Below are positions 8,469 through 16,748 of a stretch of 64,000 bases of DNA, in pieces. Position 1 is the stretch's first letter. Each line of letters starts with the position of its first letter. This stretch comes from Cyanobium gracile PCC 6307 (GTDB taxonomy: Bacteria > Cyanobacteriota > Cyanobacteriia > PCC-6307 > Cyanobiaceae): contig NC_019675.1 in the NCBI RefSeq assembly GCF_000316515.1, positions 1,885,964 through 1,949,963 on the forward strand. The letters run 5' to 3'. Both the position numbers and the translations under genes were made by a program. A model generated the notes under the pieces. The model ran no database searches. It was not told the DNA's origin and saw only the letters and a list, made by a program, of their open reading frames with translations.

Positions 8469-9659
8469 TCACCCCCGCGCACTGCGCAAGGCAAACGGCA
8501 CGGTGAGCAGCAGGCTCCCGCCGGCTGCCAAGAACAGCCCCGGCAGGGAGATGTCGATCAGCACCCCCGAGAGGGCCTGGGACAGGGGATCGAAGGCGAC
8601 GCCGGCCAGCATCGCCAGGGCCATCACCCGGCCCTGCAGCGGTGCCGGGGTCTCCCGCTGCAACCAGGCCGTGGCCAGCACCCCCACCAGGCCGCCGCCG
8701 ATTCCCATCGCCGCCAGCAGGGCGGCCGCCGTCCACCACTGGCCGGCCACCGCCAGCCCCAGCAGGCCCGCTCCCAGCCCGGCCGACAGCCAGCCCAGCG
8801 CGCCCCCCGGATGGGCGAGGGCGCCGAACCGGCCGGCCCACCAGACCCCCACCAGGGCGCCCACGCCGTAGGCGGCCTGGAGCCAGCCGTAGCTGGCGGC
8901 GTCACCGCCGAAGCGCTGCGTCACCAGCTCCACCACGCCGATCACCACCGGGCCCAGCACGGCCAGGTTGATCATGGCGATCAGCGTCAGGCCCGTGCGG
9001 ATCGCCCCGTGGCCCCAGGCGAAGGCGATCCCCTCCCGCAGGCCCTGCCCCAGGCCCCCCGTCGGCGCCGTGGCCGCCGCGGCTAAGGAAGGCCGCACCT
9101 GCACGAAGCAGCCCACGGCGAGCAGCAGCAGAACGGTGTCGAGGGCCAGGGCCGCCGTCGCCCCGGCCACGGCCAGGGACAACCCCGCCAGGGCGGGGCC
9201 GGCCACGTTGCTGATCTGCTCGCTGCCCTGGAGCCAGGCGTGGGCCCGCCCGAGATGGCGGTCCTCCAGCAGGCGGGGCAGCAGGGCCAGGGCGGCGGGG
9301 TAGAGGCAGGCCTCCGCCGCCCCGAACACGGCCGCCTGCACCAGCACCGGGCCCAGGTCGAGGGCGTCGCGGCTGGCCAGCAGGGTGAGCACCCCGGTGG
9401 CCACTGCCAGGATCCAGCCGGCCCGCACCGCCATCGTCCGGGGCGGATGGCGATCACTCAGGACGCCGCCCAGCAGCAGCAGCAGCCCCCGGGGCAGGGC
9501 CGCCGCCATCAGCACCAGGGCCAGGGACGTGCCCGAGCCCGTGCGCTGCAGCATCAGCCAGGTGACGGCGACGAACCAGAACTGGACGCCGCCGAACAGG
9601 AGGGTCTGGCCCAGCCAGAGCCAGCGGAAGCCTGGCCGCCGCAACAGGGATCCCCTCAT
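8469..9659 (-). CDS. Major facilitator superfamily transporter
   Basis: Inner-membrane transporter of 396 aa with about 12 hydrophobic segments. It has the DRHPPRT-type loop after the second helix (GGVLSDRHPPRTMAVRAG), as in MFS drug exporters of the MFS_3/enterobactin-exporter-like group. The start at 9659 overlaps the stop of the upstream coq4-like gene by 4 bp (ATGA); a longer frame upstream exists but lies inside that gene. The two genes form a unit facing away from a TetR gene, so regulated export is the natural reading. The substrate is unknown. Confidence 0.85.
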   Translation of the reverse strand: MRGSLLRRPGFRWLWLGQTLLFGGVQFWFVAVTWLMLQRTGSGTSLALVLMAAALPRGLLLLLGGVLSDRHPPRTMAVRAGWILAVATGVLTLLASRDALDLGPVLVQAAVFGAAEACLYPAALALLPRLLEDRHLGRAHAWLQGSEQISNVAGPALAGLSLAVAGATAALALDTVLLLLAVGCFVQVRPSLAAAATAPTGGLGQGLREGIAFAWGHGAIRTGLTLIAMINLAVLGPVVIGVVELVTQRFGGDAASYGWLQAAYGVGALVGVWWAGRFGALAHPGGALGWLSAGLGAGLLGLAVAGQWWTAAALLAAMGIGGGLVGVLATAWLQRETPAPLQGRVMALAMLAGVAFDPLSQALSGVLIDISLPGLFLAAGGSLLLTVPFALRSARG

Positions 9660-10375
9660 GGCCGCCCCACCCGCTCGGCGAACGGACGCAGCTGGAGCTC
9701 CTCGCGCCACTGCTGCAGCGGCTTGGCCCAGCCCTCTTCCCAGCGCTGGGCGAACAGGGGCTTCGCCTCCAGCCCCATCTGCAGGCCGACCCGGATCGCC
9801 TCCACTAGGGGGGGCAGAAGGTCGGGCTCCAGAACGGTGATCGACAGCAGCGACTGGGCCGTGAGCGCCGAGGCCAGGGGATAGGGGAACTGGGTGAGAT
9901 GGAAGGCCTGCAGGCCAATCTCGCCCACGATGGAGGTGTCGAAACCGGTGACCACGTGCCAGAGGTCGTGGGTCTGGCTGATTCGCAGCTCCACGTAGAC
10001 CGCGTCGCTGGTGGGCTCCATGCCGGCATGGAGGTTGGGGTTGTAGCCCAGGCGGGCCAGCGACTCCGCGTAGGCGTGGCCGAGGGAGCCCTCCGGCAGG
10101 GCGGCCAGTTGCTCCAGGTCGTGGGCGGGGGGAATCCAGCGCTCGTCGATCAGGGCGGCGCAGGCCGGATCGCGGCGCAGGTGCTCCGCCGCCAGGGCAT
10201 AGGAGGGGGTCTCGAGCAGGGCGTCGGAGAGGGCGCCCACCAGCTCGAGGCTGTTGTCGCCGCCGCTCATCGCCATGACGGTGCCGAAGATCCGGAACAG
10301 CTGGGGCGGCACCGCCTGGGCCTCGAACGGCGCAGCGGCGGGGGCGGGGGTGGGGCGGAAAACGGTGGTGGTCAT
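9656..10375 (-). CDS. Coq4 family protein
   Basis: Protein of 239 aa resembling Coq4, the quinone-biosynthesis protein now linked to C1 modification of the ubiquinone ring. It contains the family metal-binding signature HDxxH-x11-E (HDLWHVVTGFDTSIVGE, near residues 138-154), and the family's RxxPACAALIxER and LGxxYAxxL-type segments (SLGHAYAESLARLGYNP). Cyanobacteria make plastoquinone rather than ubiquinone, so the substrate here is not obvious. It is co-transcribed with an MFS exporter (4-bp overlap) and divergent from a TetR regulator; a palindrome lies 19 bp upstream of the start codon. Confidence 0.82.
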   Translation of the reverse strand: MTTTVFRPTPAPAAAPFEAQAVPPQLFRIFGTVMAMSGGDNSLELVGALSDALLETPSYALAAEHLRRDPACAALIDERWIPPAHDLEQLAALPEGSLGHAYAESLARLGYNPNLHAGMEPTSDAVYVELRISQTHDLWHVVTGFDTSIVGEIGLQAFHLTQFPYPLASALTAQSLLSITVLEPDLLPPLVEAIRVGLQMGLEAKPLFAQRWEEGWAKPLQQWREELQLRPFAERVGRP

Positions 10376-10393
10376 CGGAAGTGACGCGAAAGA

Positions 10394-10412
10394 ACGTGAG
10401 TAGTCCTCACGT
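10394..10412. promoter_or_regulatory. Perfect palindromic operator candidate between coq4-like and tetR genes
   Basis: ACGTGAG-TAGTC-CTCACGT: 7-bp perfect arms with a 5-bp spacer. It sits in the divergent intergenic region, 19 bp upstream of the coq4-like start and 82 bp upstream of the tetR ATG. Size and symmetry fit a TetR-family operator, so both the exporter unit and the regulator could be controlled from it. Confidence 0.65.
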
Positions 10413-10493
10413 CCAAGAAATTATGAGCATCCCTCGCCTTTGTCAATGGGATGCGAGGATCGCTCAGGTTTTCTGGAGGCGCCGCCTCCCGCC

Positions 10494-11162
10494 ATGGCCG
10501 ACGCCCCCGCCCCTGCCGCCGAGCCCTCGCCCCTGCGCCGCCAGCCGCGCCAGGCCCGCAGCCAGGAGCGGGTGCGGCGGATCCTCTCCGCGGCCGAAGA
10601 GCTGTTCGTGGAGGGCGCCGTGAGCTCCACCACCACCAACGCCATCGCCGCCCGGGCCGGGGTGCCGATCGGCTCCCTCTACCAGTTCTTTCCCGACAAG
10701 GGCGCCATCCTGCGCAGCCTCGCCGAGGGCTACGCCGAGCAGCTGCACGAGCAGCTGCGGGCCTTCTTCGATGAGGGGGACGGCCAGTCGCTGTCGCTGG
10801 AGGACTCCATCACCGCCGCCGTGGCCCTCACCGATCGCTTCTTCCGCGACCACCCCGGCTATCCGGCCATCTTCCTGGATGTGCAGAGCGCCACCCCCGA
10901 GCTGCTGGCCATCGAGGCCGAGGCCGACGCCCGCCTGATCGCCGACTGGGCCGGCCTGCTGGTGGAGCGGGCCGCCTGTGAGGGCACCGCTCTGGTCGAG
11001 GAGGACGCCCACCTGCTCGCCTACGTGCTGGTCAAGACCGTCGGCCACCTGCTCTGGCTCGCCGCCACCCAGGAGCAGGGCCGCCGCGACCAACTGGTGG
11101 CCGAAGCCGGCGAGCTGGCCATCGCTTACATGCGGCGGCGGCTTGATCACCAGATGGCATAA
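10494..11162 (+). CDS. TetR/AcrR family transcriptional regulator
   Basis: Regulator of 222 aa. Residues about 20-65 form the TetR helix-turn-helix (RILSAAEELFVEGAVSSTTT, then NAIAARAGVPIGSLYQFFPD). The C-terminal ligand-binding half is typical of the family (SLEDSITAAVALTDRFFRDH, similar to TetR_C-type domains). I chose the ATG at 10494 (MADAPAP). Alternative in-frame starts, TTG 10440 or ATG 10446, would extend into the operator region. The gene is divergent from the coq4-like/MFS pair and probably represses it and itself through the palindrome at 10394-10412; the inducer is unknown. Confidence 0.88.
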   Translation: MADAPAPAAEPSPLRRQPRQARSQERVRRILSAAEELFVEGAVSSTTTNAIAARAGVPIGSLYQFFPDKGAILRSLAEGYAEQLHEQLRAFFDEGDGQSLSLEDSITAAVALTDRFFRDHPGYPAIFLDVQSATPELLAIEAEADARLIADWAGLLVERAACEGTALVEEDAHLLAYVLVKTVGHLLWLAATQEQGRRDQLVAEAGELAIAYMRRRLDHQMA

Positions 11163-11299
11163 CCAACTGGACAGGATCGTGTCATCAAGATCACAGCCTT
11201 GGGCTTTCAATCAGGCGATGGTCCTGGACGTATTCGCCTGGTCATTCTCAACACAGATTCTAGACGGATACTGCCATCCCATCAAAGAGAGCTACGGCC

Positions 11300-11860
11300 A
11301 TGCCCCTCGTCTCCACCTTTGAAGTCCTGCTCAAGCCCCAGCTGCCTGCGACCCTGCCACCAGGCTTCGGTGATGTCAAAAACCTGGGTCGCAACATCCT
11401 TCAGGGCTACTTCCTCACCATCTCCAATATCAATGCCTTTGACCTGGTCTTGTCCTTGGTCTTCACGACCCGGCTCCCCTCAGGGGTGACCTTGGATGAA
11501 GTCATTACGTTTACCGATACGTCCGGCCTGAACACGGCGGCCCCTTTGGCCGGTGTTGGCAACAAGTACCGGTTTTCCCCACTGTTCCTTCCCACGGACG
11601 CAACGGCCCTGTTCATCCTGCAGCCCAGCCCCACGGATGCGGCTCTCGCCTCTCTGGACCTGGAAGCCCGCGGCTACGTGGATCTTCAGCTCTCGTCCCT
11701 TGGCGGAACGCCTCCAGCGGGGTCACAAGTCCTGGTGACCGCAGAGCAGCGGGGCACGTTCTTCGGTAATGCCACGGCTCCCAACATCGCCGACAGGGCA
11801 CTGGATCAGATCTCCTATGGGCTGACGGTTCAAAATGGTGGCCTGCTCACCCTGAACTAG
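11300..11860 (+). CDS. Hypothetical protein, 186 aa
   Basis: No family recognised. The protein starts MPLVSTFEVLLKPQLPATLP and is rich in beta-prone, non-charged residues with several TxxxSG/TDTSGLN turns. It has no signal peptide, membrane span or cysteine cluster. The composition suggests a small all-beta, perhaps structural or surface, protein. It stands alone between tetR and a DUF1350 gene; a strong hairpin follows the stop codon. Codon usage is normal for the window, so expression as a real gene is likely, but no function can be given. Confidence 0.55.
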   Translation: MPLVSTFEVLLKPQLPATLPPGFGDVKNLGRNILQGYFLTISNINAFDLVLSLVFTTRLPSGVTLDEVITFTDTSGLNTAAPLAGVGNKYRFSPLFLPTDATALFILQPSPTDAALASLDLEARGYVDLQLSSLGGTPPAGSQVLVTAEQRGTFFGNATAPNIADRALDQISYGLTVQNGGLLTLN

Positions 11861-11880
11861 GGCTTGAACCTCCATGGCCA

Positions 11881-11906
11881 GGGGGATGGAGACCAACCAT
11901 CCCCCC
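11881..11906 (+). terminator. Hairpin downstream of the 186-aa gene
   Basis: GGGGGATGG (11881-11889) pairs perfectly with CCATCCCCC (11897-11905) across a 7-nt loop. There is no T-run after it, so intrinsic termination is only possible, not clear. Confidence 0.35.
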
Positions 11907-11978
11907 AGAAATCTCCCATCGTCTCCGCCATTCATTTAAGCATAGCTTTCGCAAATACATCCTTCATGGTGAACGACC

Positions 11979-13016
11979 ATGGCACCAGCCTTCAGGTTCA
12001 GACCGATCAGCCATAGCTGGATTGCGATTCATCCCGAACCCAAAGGGGTGATCCAGTTCATGGGTGGCGCTTTCTTCGGCAGCTTCCCAACCGTCTTCTA
12101 TCGCTATTTCTTGAGACGGCTATTTGAAGAGGGATACACCATCATTGCCCTGCCCTTCCGATTCAGCTTTCGCCATTGGGACATTGCGATCGGATTGCTG
12201 AAAGAGCAGGATGTTCTTCGCAAGGAGCTTTCCACGATCACGGGCAATACCTTCTATCAGGAGCAGGCCAACTACTTCTGGCTGGGGCATAGCCTCGGGT
12301 GCAAGTACATTGCGTTACTGGAGTGCCTGAGTGGCGACCAGGGCAGGCAGGCGGTGGAACCCTGCACAGAGAAGCAGGTATCCCAACACATCGCGGCTGC
12401 CCTCGACAATGCGGGCCTGAAGGGGGCCTCGATCCTGTCCCAACCGTCGTTGCTGCTGGCTCCCGACATCAGCGATACAGAAAGTGCCATTCCCATCAGA
12501 GCCTTTGCTCGCTTCCTTGATGTTGCTGGACTGGGCGTGAAACCCACGAGAGGCCAGACGCAATGTCTCATCCAACGAAGTCAGCTGTTCAACCTCACCG
12601 CGGTCATCTCCTTTGACAAAGACACGATTGCCGGCAGTGCCGTTGAGCCGAAACCAGGCGAGAAGCCCGAAGAAGAGAGTGATGTGTTCTGGTTGCTTCA
12701 GCTCTTGAGAGGTCGTCACTACCCGCTACTGACGGTCGAACTGCCTGGCAAGCATTTGGAGCCCCTGGGCGTAAGAATCGGCAACTACCTTGTCGACCTC
12801 AATCCCTTTGACAAATTCATCAAGTCGCTCACCGGCCGGCGGCTTGAGGAAGATGCCGCAACGTTTCTGATGCAGCTCAGGCGGCGTCAGCACGGCCTGG
12901 GGGATCCAACGGAAACCCTTCCGTCACCGCTTGCCAGTCCCTCTCCAGGGAGCCTGACTCCCTCCTCGAAGCTTGCTGCGCGTCCTGATCAGGCCCAGAG
13001 CGACTCCAGGGTGTAG
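11979..13016 (+). CDS. DUF1350 family protein (alpha/beta-hydrolase-like)
   Basis: Protein of 345 aa with the cyanobacterial/plastid DUF1350 pattern: a GVIQFMGGAFFGSFPTVFY segment near the N-terminus, YTIIALPFRFSF, and a nucleophile-elbow-like WLGHSLGCKYI motif that recalls alpha/beta hydrolases. The C-terminal 40 residues are low-complexity and proline/serine-rich. No enzymatic activity is established for the family. It ends tail-to-tail with the aldo/keto reductase gene (28-bp overlap of the 3' ends). Confidence 0.82.
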   Translation: MAPAFRFRPISHSWIAIHPEPKGVIQFMGGAFFGSFPTVFYRYFLRRLFEEGYTIIALPFRFSFRHWDIAIGLLKEQDVLRKELSTITGNTFYQEQANYFWLGHSLGCKYIALLECLSGDQGRQAVEPCTEKQVSQHIAAALDNAGLKGASILSQPSLLLAPDISDTESAIPIRAFARFLDVAGLGVKPTRGQTQCLIQRSQLFNLTAVISFDKDTIAGSAVEPKPGEKPEEESDVFWLLQLLRGRHYPLLTVELPGKHLEPLGVRIGNYLVDLNPFDKFIKSLTGRRLEEDAATFLMQLRRRQHGLGDPTETLPSPLASPSPGSLTPSSKLAARPDQAQSDSRV

Positions 13017-13939
13017 GGGCCGCCCTCCTTCACCCAGAAGGAGCCGTCGATGAAGCGATGGCTGCGGTCGAGCCCGTCGATCGCCTCCATGTCTTCAGGG
13101 GCCAACTCGCCCTCGGCGGCGGCGAGGTTCTCGGCCAGGCGCGCCGGCGACACCGACTTGGGAATCACGGCGGTGCCCCGTTGCAGCGCCCAGCCCAGCA
13201 CCACCTGGGCCGGCGTCAAGCCCCGCCGTGTCGCGATCGCCGTGATCGTGGGGTCCTCCAGCAGCACCGGCTGGCCGGGGGGCCGCATCTGGGGGGGCAG
13301 GCCCGGGGTCCCCAGCGGCGAATAGCCCGTGAGGTGCACGCCGTGGGCCTCGCAGAAGGCGAACAGCCCCTTCTGCTGCAGGTAGGGGTGGAGCTCCACC
13401 TGGTTCATGGCCGGCCGGATGCGCGCCTGCCCCAGCAGGCTGTAGAGGGTGGCCATGCCGAAGTTGCTCACGCCGATGTGGCGGCAAAGGCCCCGCTCCA
13501 CGGCTGCTTCCATCGCCGCCCAGGTGGCCGCGATCGGCAGGGTCTCAAGCGACACCAGATCCTCGGCGCTCTCGGGCATCACCACGCCCGGCCGGAAGGC
13601 CACGGGCCAGTGGATCAGATACAGATCGAGGTGGTCGAGCTGCAGATCGGCCAGGGTGCGCTCCAGGGCCGGGGCCACGTCCTCGGGGGCATGGGCGTTG
13701 TTCCAGAGCTTGGAGGTAATCCAGAGATCCTCCCGCCGCACCAGGCCCGAGCGGATCGCCGCGGCCAGGGCCTCGCCGATCTCGGCCTCATTGCCATAGA
13801 TGGCGGCGCCATCGATGTGGCGGTAGCCCAGCTGCAGCGCCGCCGTCACCGCGGCGCCCACCTCGCCCGGAGGGGCGTTCCAGGTGCCCAGGCCGAGCAT
13901 CGGCATGGCAGCGCCGTCGTCGAAGGGGAGTGTCTTCAA
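12989..13939 (-). CDS. Aldo/keto reductase
   Basis: NAD(P)H-dependent oxidoreductase of about 316 aa with the (beta/alpha)8 AKR pattern: MPMLGLGTWN at the N-terminus, the catalytic Asp/Tyr segment HIDGAAIYGNEAEIG, catalytic Lys in ITSKLWN, His in LYLIHWP, and the cofactor-binding IPKSVSPARLAEN near the C-terminus. I chose TTG at 13939 because it gives MKTLPFDDG, the usual family N-terminus, and clears the upstream stop at 13962. An ATG at 13993 would add 18 unaligned residues and overlap that gene. The substrate cannot be read from sequence. Confidence 0.88.
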   Translation of the reverse strand: MKTLPFDDGAAMPMLGLGTWNAPPGEVGAAVTAALQLGYRHIDGAAIYGNEAEIGEALAAAIRSGLVRREDLWITSKLWNNAHAPEDVAPALERTLADLQLDHLDLYLIHWPVAFRPGVVMPESAEDLVSLETLPIAATWAAMEAAVERGLCRHIGVSNFGMATLYSLLGQARIRPAMNQVELHPYLQQKGLFAFCEAHGVHLTGYSPLGTPGLPPQMRPPGQPVLLEDPTITAIATRRGLTPAQVVLGWALQRGTAVIPKSVSPARLAENLAAAEGELAPEDMEAIDGLDRSHRFIDGSFWVKEGGPYTLESLWA

Positions 13940-13961
13940 GGCGGTGAACCCCAAACGAGCT

Positions 13962-14513
13962 TCACTCCACCCTGGCCTTGGCACGGAAGTCAACCAAGGC
14001 GAAGCTGCGGGACTGCGGCTTCGTCGATTCGATCACGAGCTGCAGCCGTTCCCCCTGGCGTCCGTTTTTGGTCTCGACCACTTTGTCGACCTCCCGGCCC
14101 TGGCCGTCGAGCACGGCGAACGTCGCCTCGATCTGGCCGCAGGGACGCTCCAGGCAGGCGACCTCCATCACATCGACGATGCCGCCGCCATAGAGCCGGG
14201 GCCTGCGGCAGATCCCCTGGCAGCGGCGGGTGAACACCCCCTGATCGGATTCCACCCAGCCATCGGCGAGCAGGTCCTGGCGGGTCTCGCCCCTGCCAAC
14301 GGCCCTCTGGCCCTCGGCCAGGGACGCGCGCAGGCCGGCCGCCGCCCAGCCGGCGCCGAAGCCCAGCAGCACGAGCACCACCACCAGCAGCCGCTGGAGG
14401 ACCGGTGGCTTCGGGGGGCGTCCCCCGGGCGGCACCGGCTCCATCTCGACGATCAGGTCGTCAACGGTCTTGCCGCTCTCCGCGTTCGGCTCGCTCTTGC
14501 CGGTCCTTGCCAT
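13962..14513 (-). CDS. Hypothetical single-span membrane protein, 183 aa
   Basis: A charged N-terminus is followed by one clear membrane segment (LLVVVLVLLGFGAGWAAAG, near residues 42-60) and a soluble C-terminal domain with four cysteines (RRCQGICRRP, then ACLERPCGQ) that could form disulfides outside the membrane. No family recognised. Its start lies inside the end of the upstream membrane-protein gene (53-bp overlap if the first ATG is used; a later ATG at 14444 would avoid the overlap). It is followed 22 bp later by the aldo/keto reductase. Confidence 0.6.
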   Translation of the reverse strand: MARTGKSEPNAESGKTVDDLIVEMEPVPPGGRPPKPPVLQRLLVVVLVLLGFGAGWAAAGLRASLAEGQRAVGRGETRQDLLADGWVESDQGVFTRRCQGICRRPRLYGGGIVDVMEVACLERPCGQIEATFAVLDGQGREVDKVVETKNGRQGERLQLVIESTKPQSRSFALVDFRAKARVE

Positions 14514-14973
14514 CGTCGTAGGCCATCAGTGAACGGAACATCAGCCCGCCGCCGCTGCCGATCAGGGCAAACATCGTCAGCAGGTTCCAGAGCGAGGTGG
14601 GCTGGAAGCTCATGATCAGGGTCTGGAGCACGCCCACCGCCAGGGCCGCCACCGAGGCCAGCACCAGGAACCAGCCCCAGCGCTGGTTGCGCAGGGCGAA
14701 CAGCAGGCACACCCCGATCGTCAGCGGGATCAGCAGCAGGCCGAAGCCGCCGCCCAGGCCCTGGGACAGCCCGAAACCGCCGCCCCAGCCGCCGCCCCAG
14801 GCCGCACCGGCACCACCCCAGCCGCCCGCAAAGCGCCGGCCGAAGCGGAAGCCCAGGCCCATCGGCACGGAGCTCACCATCACCTGGTTGAAGAACAGGA
14901 ACGCCCCCATGGTGAAGAGCACGCCCCCCAGCAGGAAGCTGAAGAAGTCCCGGATCGGGTCCCTGGCAGCCAT
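14461..14973 (-). CDS. Hypothetical multi-span membrane protein, 170 aa
   Basis: MAARDPIRDFFSFLLGGVL starts a protein with about five hydrophobic helices and a glycine-tryptophan-rich loop (near residues 45-75, repeats of GGWGG/GAAWGGG). The C-terminus is strongly charged. Not recognised beyond being cyanobacterial in style. The GW-rich loop could be an interaction surface or simply low-complexity. It is co-directional with the genes on both sides and overlaps the next one downstream. Confidence 0.6.
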   Translation of the reverse strand: MAARDPIRDFFSFLLGGVLFTMGAFLFFNQVMVSSVPMGLGFRFGRRFAGGWGGAGAAWGGGWGGGFGLSQGLGGGFGLLLIPLTIGVCLLFALRNQRWGWFLVLASVAALAVGVLQTLIMSFQPTSLWNLLTMFALIGSGGGLMFRSLMAYDDGKDRQERAERGERQDR

Positions 14974-15034
14974 GGCCCTCCTGACAGCCCCGTCATGATG
15001 GCCAGCCCGCCTGGGTTTGTCTGTCAGCCGCCCG

Positions 15035-15934
15035 TCAATCCACCGGCCGGCAGCCCTCAAACCACATGACGTGCCGGGACGGGTCGTAATCCTTGTACTG
15101 GCCGGTCAGCCGGATGCCCTGGCCATTCCGCAGCGACAGGGCATAGGCGCCCTGGCCCTTGGCGGCCAGGCAGCTGATCTGGGTGAGGAAGCGGAACTTG
15201 CCGAACCGGATGGCCAGGTCGTTGGTGGAGCGGGGAATGTCGTAGTCGATGCGGTAGGCGCCACCGTCCTTGGCCACAGAGGCCACCCGACCCTTGATCG
15301 TGTAGGTCTTGCCCTGGTAGCGGGAGGGAATCGAGGCGGCGTTGGTGTCGGCTTCCTGGGAGATCTGCTGCGACAGGACCAGGGCATCAATCACCACCGG
15401 GCCGGCCGACGACACCGCCCCCTGGCTGCGCTCGGCGGCGGCGATGCCTTCCGGGCCGCCTTTGACGGCGTTCAACATGGCGCAGAGTTCGTTGCGCGCC
15501 CCACCGGCCCCCGCCAGCATCCCCGCCGGCAACTTCGCTTCCAGCTTCACCTTGGAGGCGGCCTGCTCGGCCAGGGCGGTGGCGATGATCGGGAACGGCC
15601 GGGCGGAGCCCGATCGCGGCTGCTCCAGCAGCATGCTGCCGTCGTCCGCCTCTTCGCTGAGGATGTCGTAGCCCCTGGTGGCCGCGATGCCGCGCAGCTG
15701 GCGAATCGCCACCGGTGGCGTCAGGTCGTCGATGGTGACTTGCGCCTGAAAACGGGTGCCGGAGATGGGATTGCCATGCTGCGCGAAGCTGTCTTCGCAG
15801 GTGCCGGCTCGGGCCGCCGCAGGCAGGGCCAGGGCCAGCGCCAGACCGCCCAGGGGAACCACGAATCGAAGGGCTGGCAGGAACAAACCAATCGTGGGCT
15901 CACTGACGGCGACTCTACCGAGACCTGCCAACAC
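15035..15934 (-). CDS. Putative secreted protein with OB-fold-like C-terminal domain
   Basis: 299 aa with an N-terminal signal peptide (hydrophobic VVPLGGLALALALPAAARA, cleavage likely after ARA near residue 43). The mature part contains an N-terminal alpha/beta segment and, from about residue 205, a YQGKTYTIKGRVASV motif resembling tRNA_anti-like/OB-fold domains of exported proteins. The final GQYKDYDPSRHVMWFEGC suggests a late disulfide with C175 or C259. Function unknown; probably periplasmic. Confidence 0.6.
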   Translation of the reverse strand: MLAGLGRVAVSEPTIGLFLPALRFVVPLGGLALALALPAAARAGTCEDSFAQHGNPISGTRFQAQVTIDDLTPPVAIRQLRGIAATRGYDILSEEADDGSMLLEQPRSGSARPFPIIATALAEQAASKVKLEAKLPAGMLAGAGGARNELCAMLNAVKGGPEGIAAAERSQGAVSSAGPVVIDALVLSQQISQEADTNAASIPSRYQGKTYTIKGRVASVAKDGGAYRIDYDIPRSTNDLAIRFGKFRFLTQISCLAAKGQGAYALSLRNGQGIRLTGQYKDYDPSRHVMWFEGCRPVD

Positions 15935-15961
15935 GCCTTCGATCGCCGCCGTTGCCGCGGC

Positions 15962-16351
15962 TCACCCCTCCCAGGGCGCGCCCTGCAGCACGATCCGATA
16001 GCCGTCGTGATCTTCAAAGGTGCGCCCGTCCCTCTCCCAGTAGGGATTGAGGGAGGCCACGGCCGTGAATCCCGCCGCCAGCATGGTTTCACAGCGGTTC
16101 AGCCAGTCCTGCCTGTCCGGAATAAAGAACACCAGCAAGTCTTCCGGGGTGGGCGATGGAGCGACGGGATGGGTTCGGCAGTACGTGAATTCAAAGTGAT
16201 ACGCCCCGCCCGGCTCTCCCAGCATCACCCCGTCGAAGCCGTCGTGATTGTCGAAATGGTCGAGACGTGTGAGCCCCAGGCCCTCGCCGTACAGCACCTC
16301 CGTGCGGCGTAGATCCGTCACGGGACGGGCCAATCGGAATTGGGGGATCAT
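15962..16351 (-). CDS. VOC (glyoxalase/bleomycin-resistance-like) family protein
   Basis: 129 aa. The pattern of paired beta-alpha-beta-beta-beta modules is seen: FRLARPVTDLRRTEVLYGEG at the N-terminus and NPYWERDGRTFEDHDGYRIV at the C-terminus, the latter typical of VOC proteins (the metal/ligand edge E/D-x-D-G-Y). YHFEFTY supplies the middle acidic position. It overlaps the upstream small gene by 4 bp and is the last gene of a three-gene unit with DUF3177. The substrate is unknown. Confidence 0.85.
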   Translation of the reverse strand: MIPQFRLARPVTDLRRTEVLYGEGLGLTRLDHFDNHDGFDGVMLGEPGGAYHFEFTYCRTHPVAPSPTPEDLLVFFIPDRQDWLNRCETMLAAGFTAVASLNPYWERDGRTFEDHDGYRIVLQGAPWEG

Positions 16352-16728
16352 CCTGTCGACCGTGGACCTGCCGTTCCTTCCCAGGCCCCCGGATCCAGGT
16401 AGGTCGCCGCCGGCAGCGGGCCCGCCAGGCAGCGCTCGTCGCTGGGGTTGAGGGGCCCGGCGAGCAGCAGGGCCGCGGTGATCCGGGCCGAGGCCGGCAG
16501 GGCCGGCTGGTCGGGATCGAAGGCGGTGGGGTGGGTGACGCTGCTGGAGAAGCCGCGGAAGATCAGCAGCTCGAAGGGTTCCTCACCCGTACCGGAGGGA
16601 TCCGACTCCGGCAGCGGCAGGGTGCCCACCAGGCGCAGCACCCGGTCGGGGCGCTGGCGGCTGATCTCCTCGAGCGCGGCCAGCAGGGCGGCAACGGAAG
16701 CGGCGTCGGACGTGGTGTCGGTCATGGG
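16348..16728 (-). CDS. Conserved cyanobacterial/plastid-type protein, possibly DUF7734
   Basis: 126 aa from MTDTTSDAASVAALL. The segment EEPFELLIFRGFSSSVTHPT, followed by a FDPDQPALP-type turn, is a pattern I associate with a small family shared by cyanobacteria and chloroplasts (possibly DUF7734). No catalytic motif is seen. The start at 16728 is chosen because upstream codons in the same frame translate into a repetitive arginine/glycine string antisense-like in character. It lies 20 bp after the DUF3177 gene and overlaps the VOC gene by 4 bp. Confidence 0.65.
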   Translation of the reverse strand, partial: PMTDTTSDAASVAALLAALEEISRQRPDRVLRLVGTLPLPESDPSGTGEEPFELLIFRGFSSSVTHPTAFDPDQPALPASARITAALLLAGPLNPSDERCLAGPLPAATYLDPGAWEGTAGPRSTG

Positions 16729-16748
16729 GGACAGCACCGAAGAACAGC

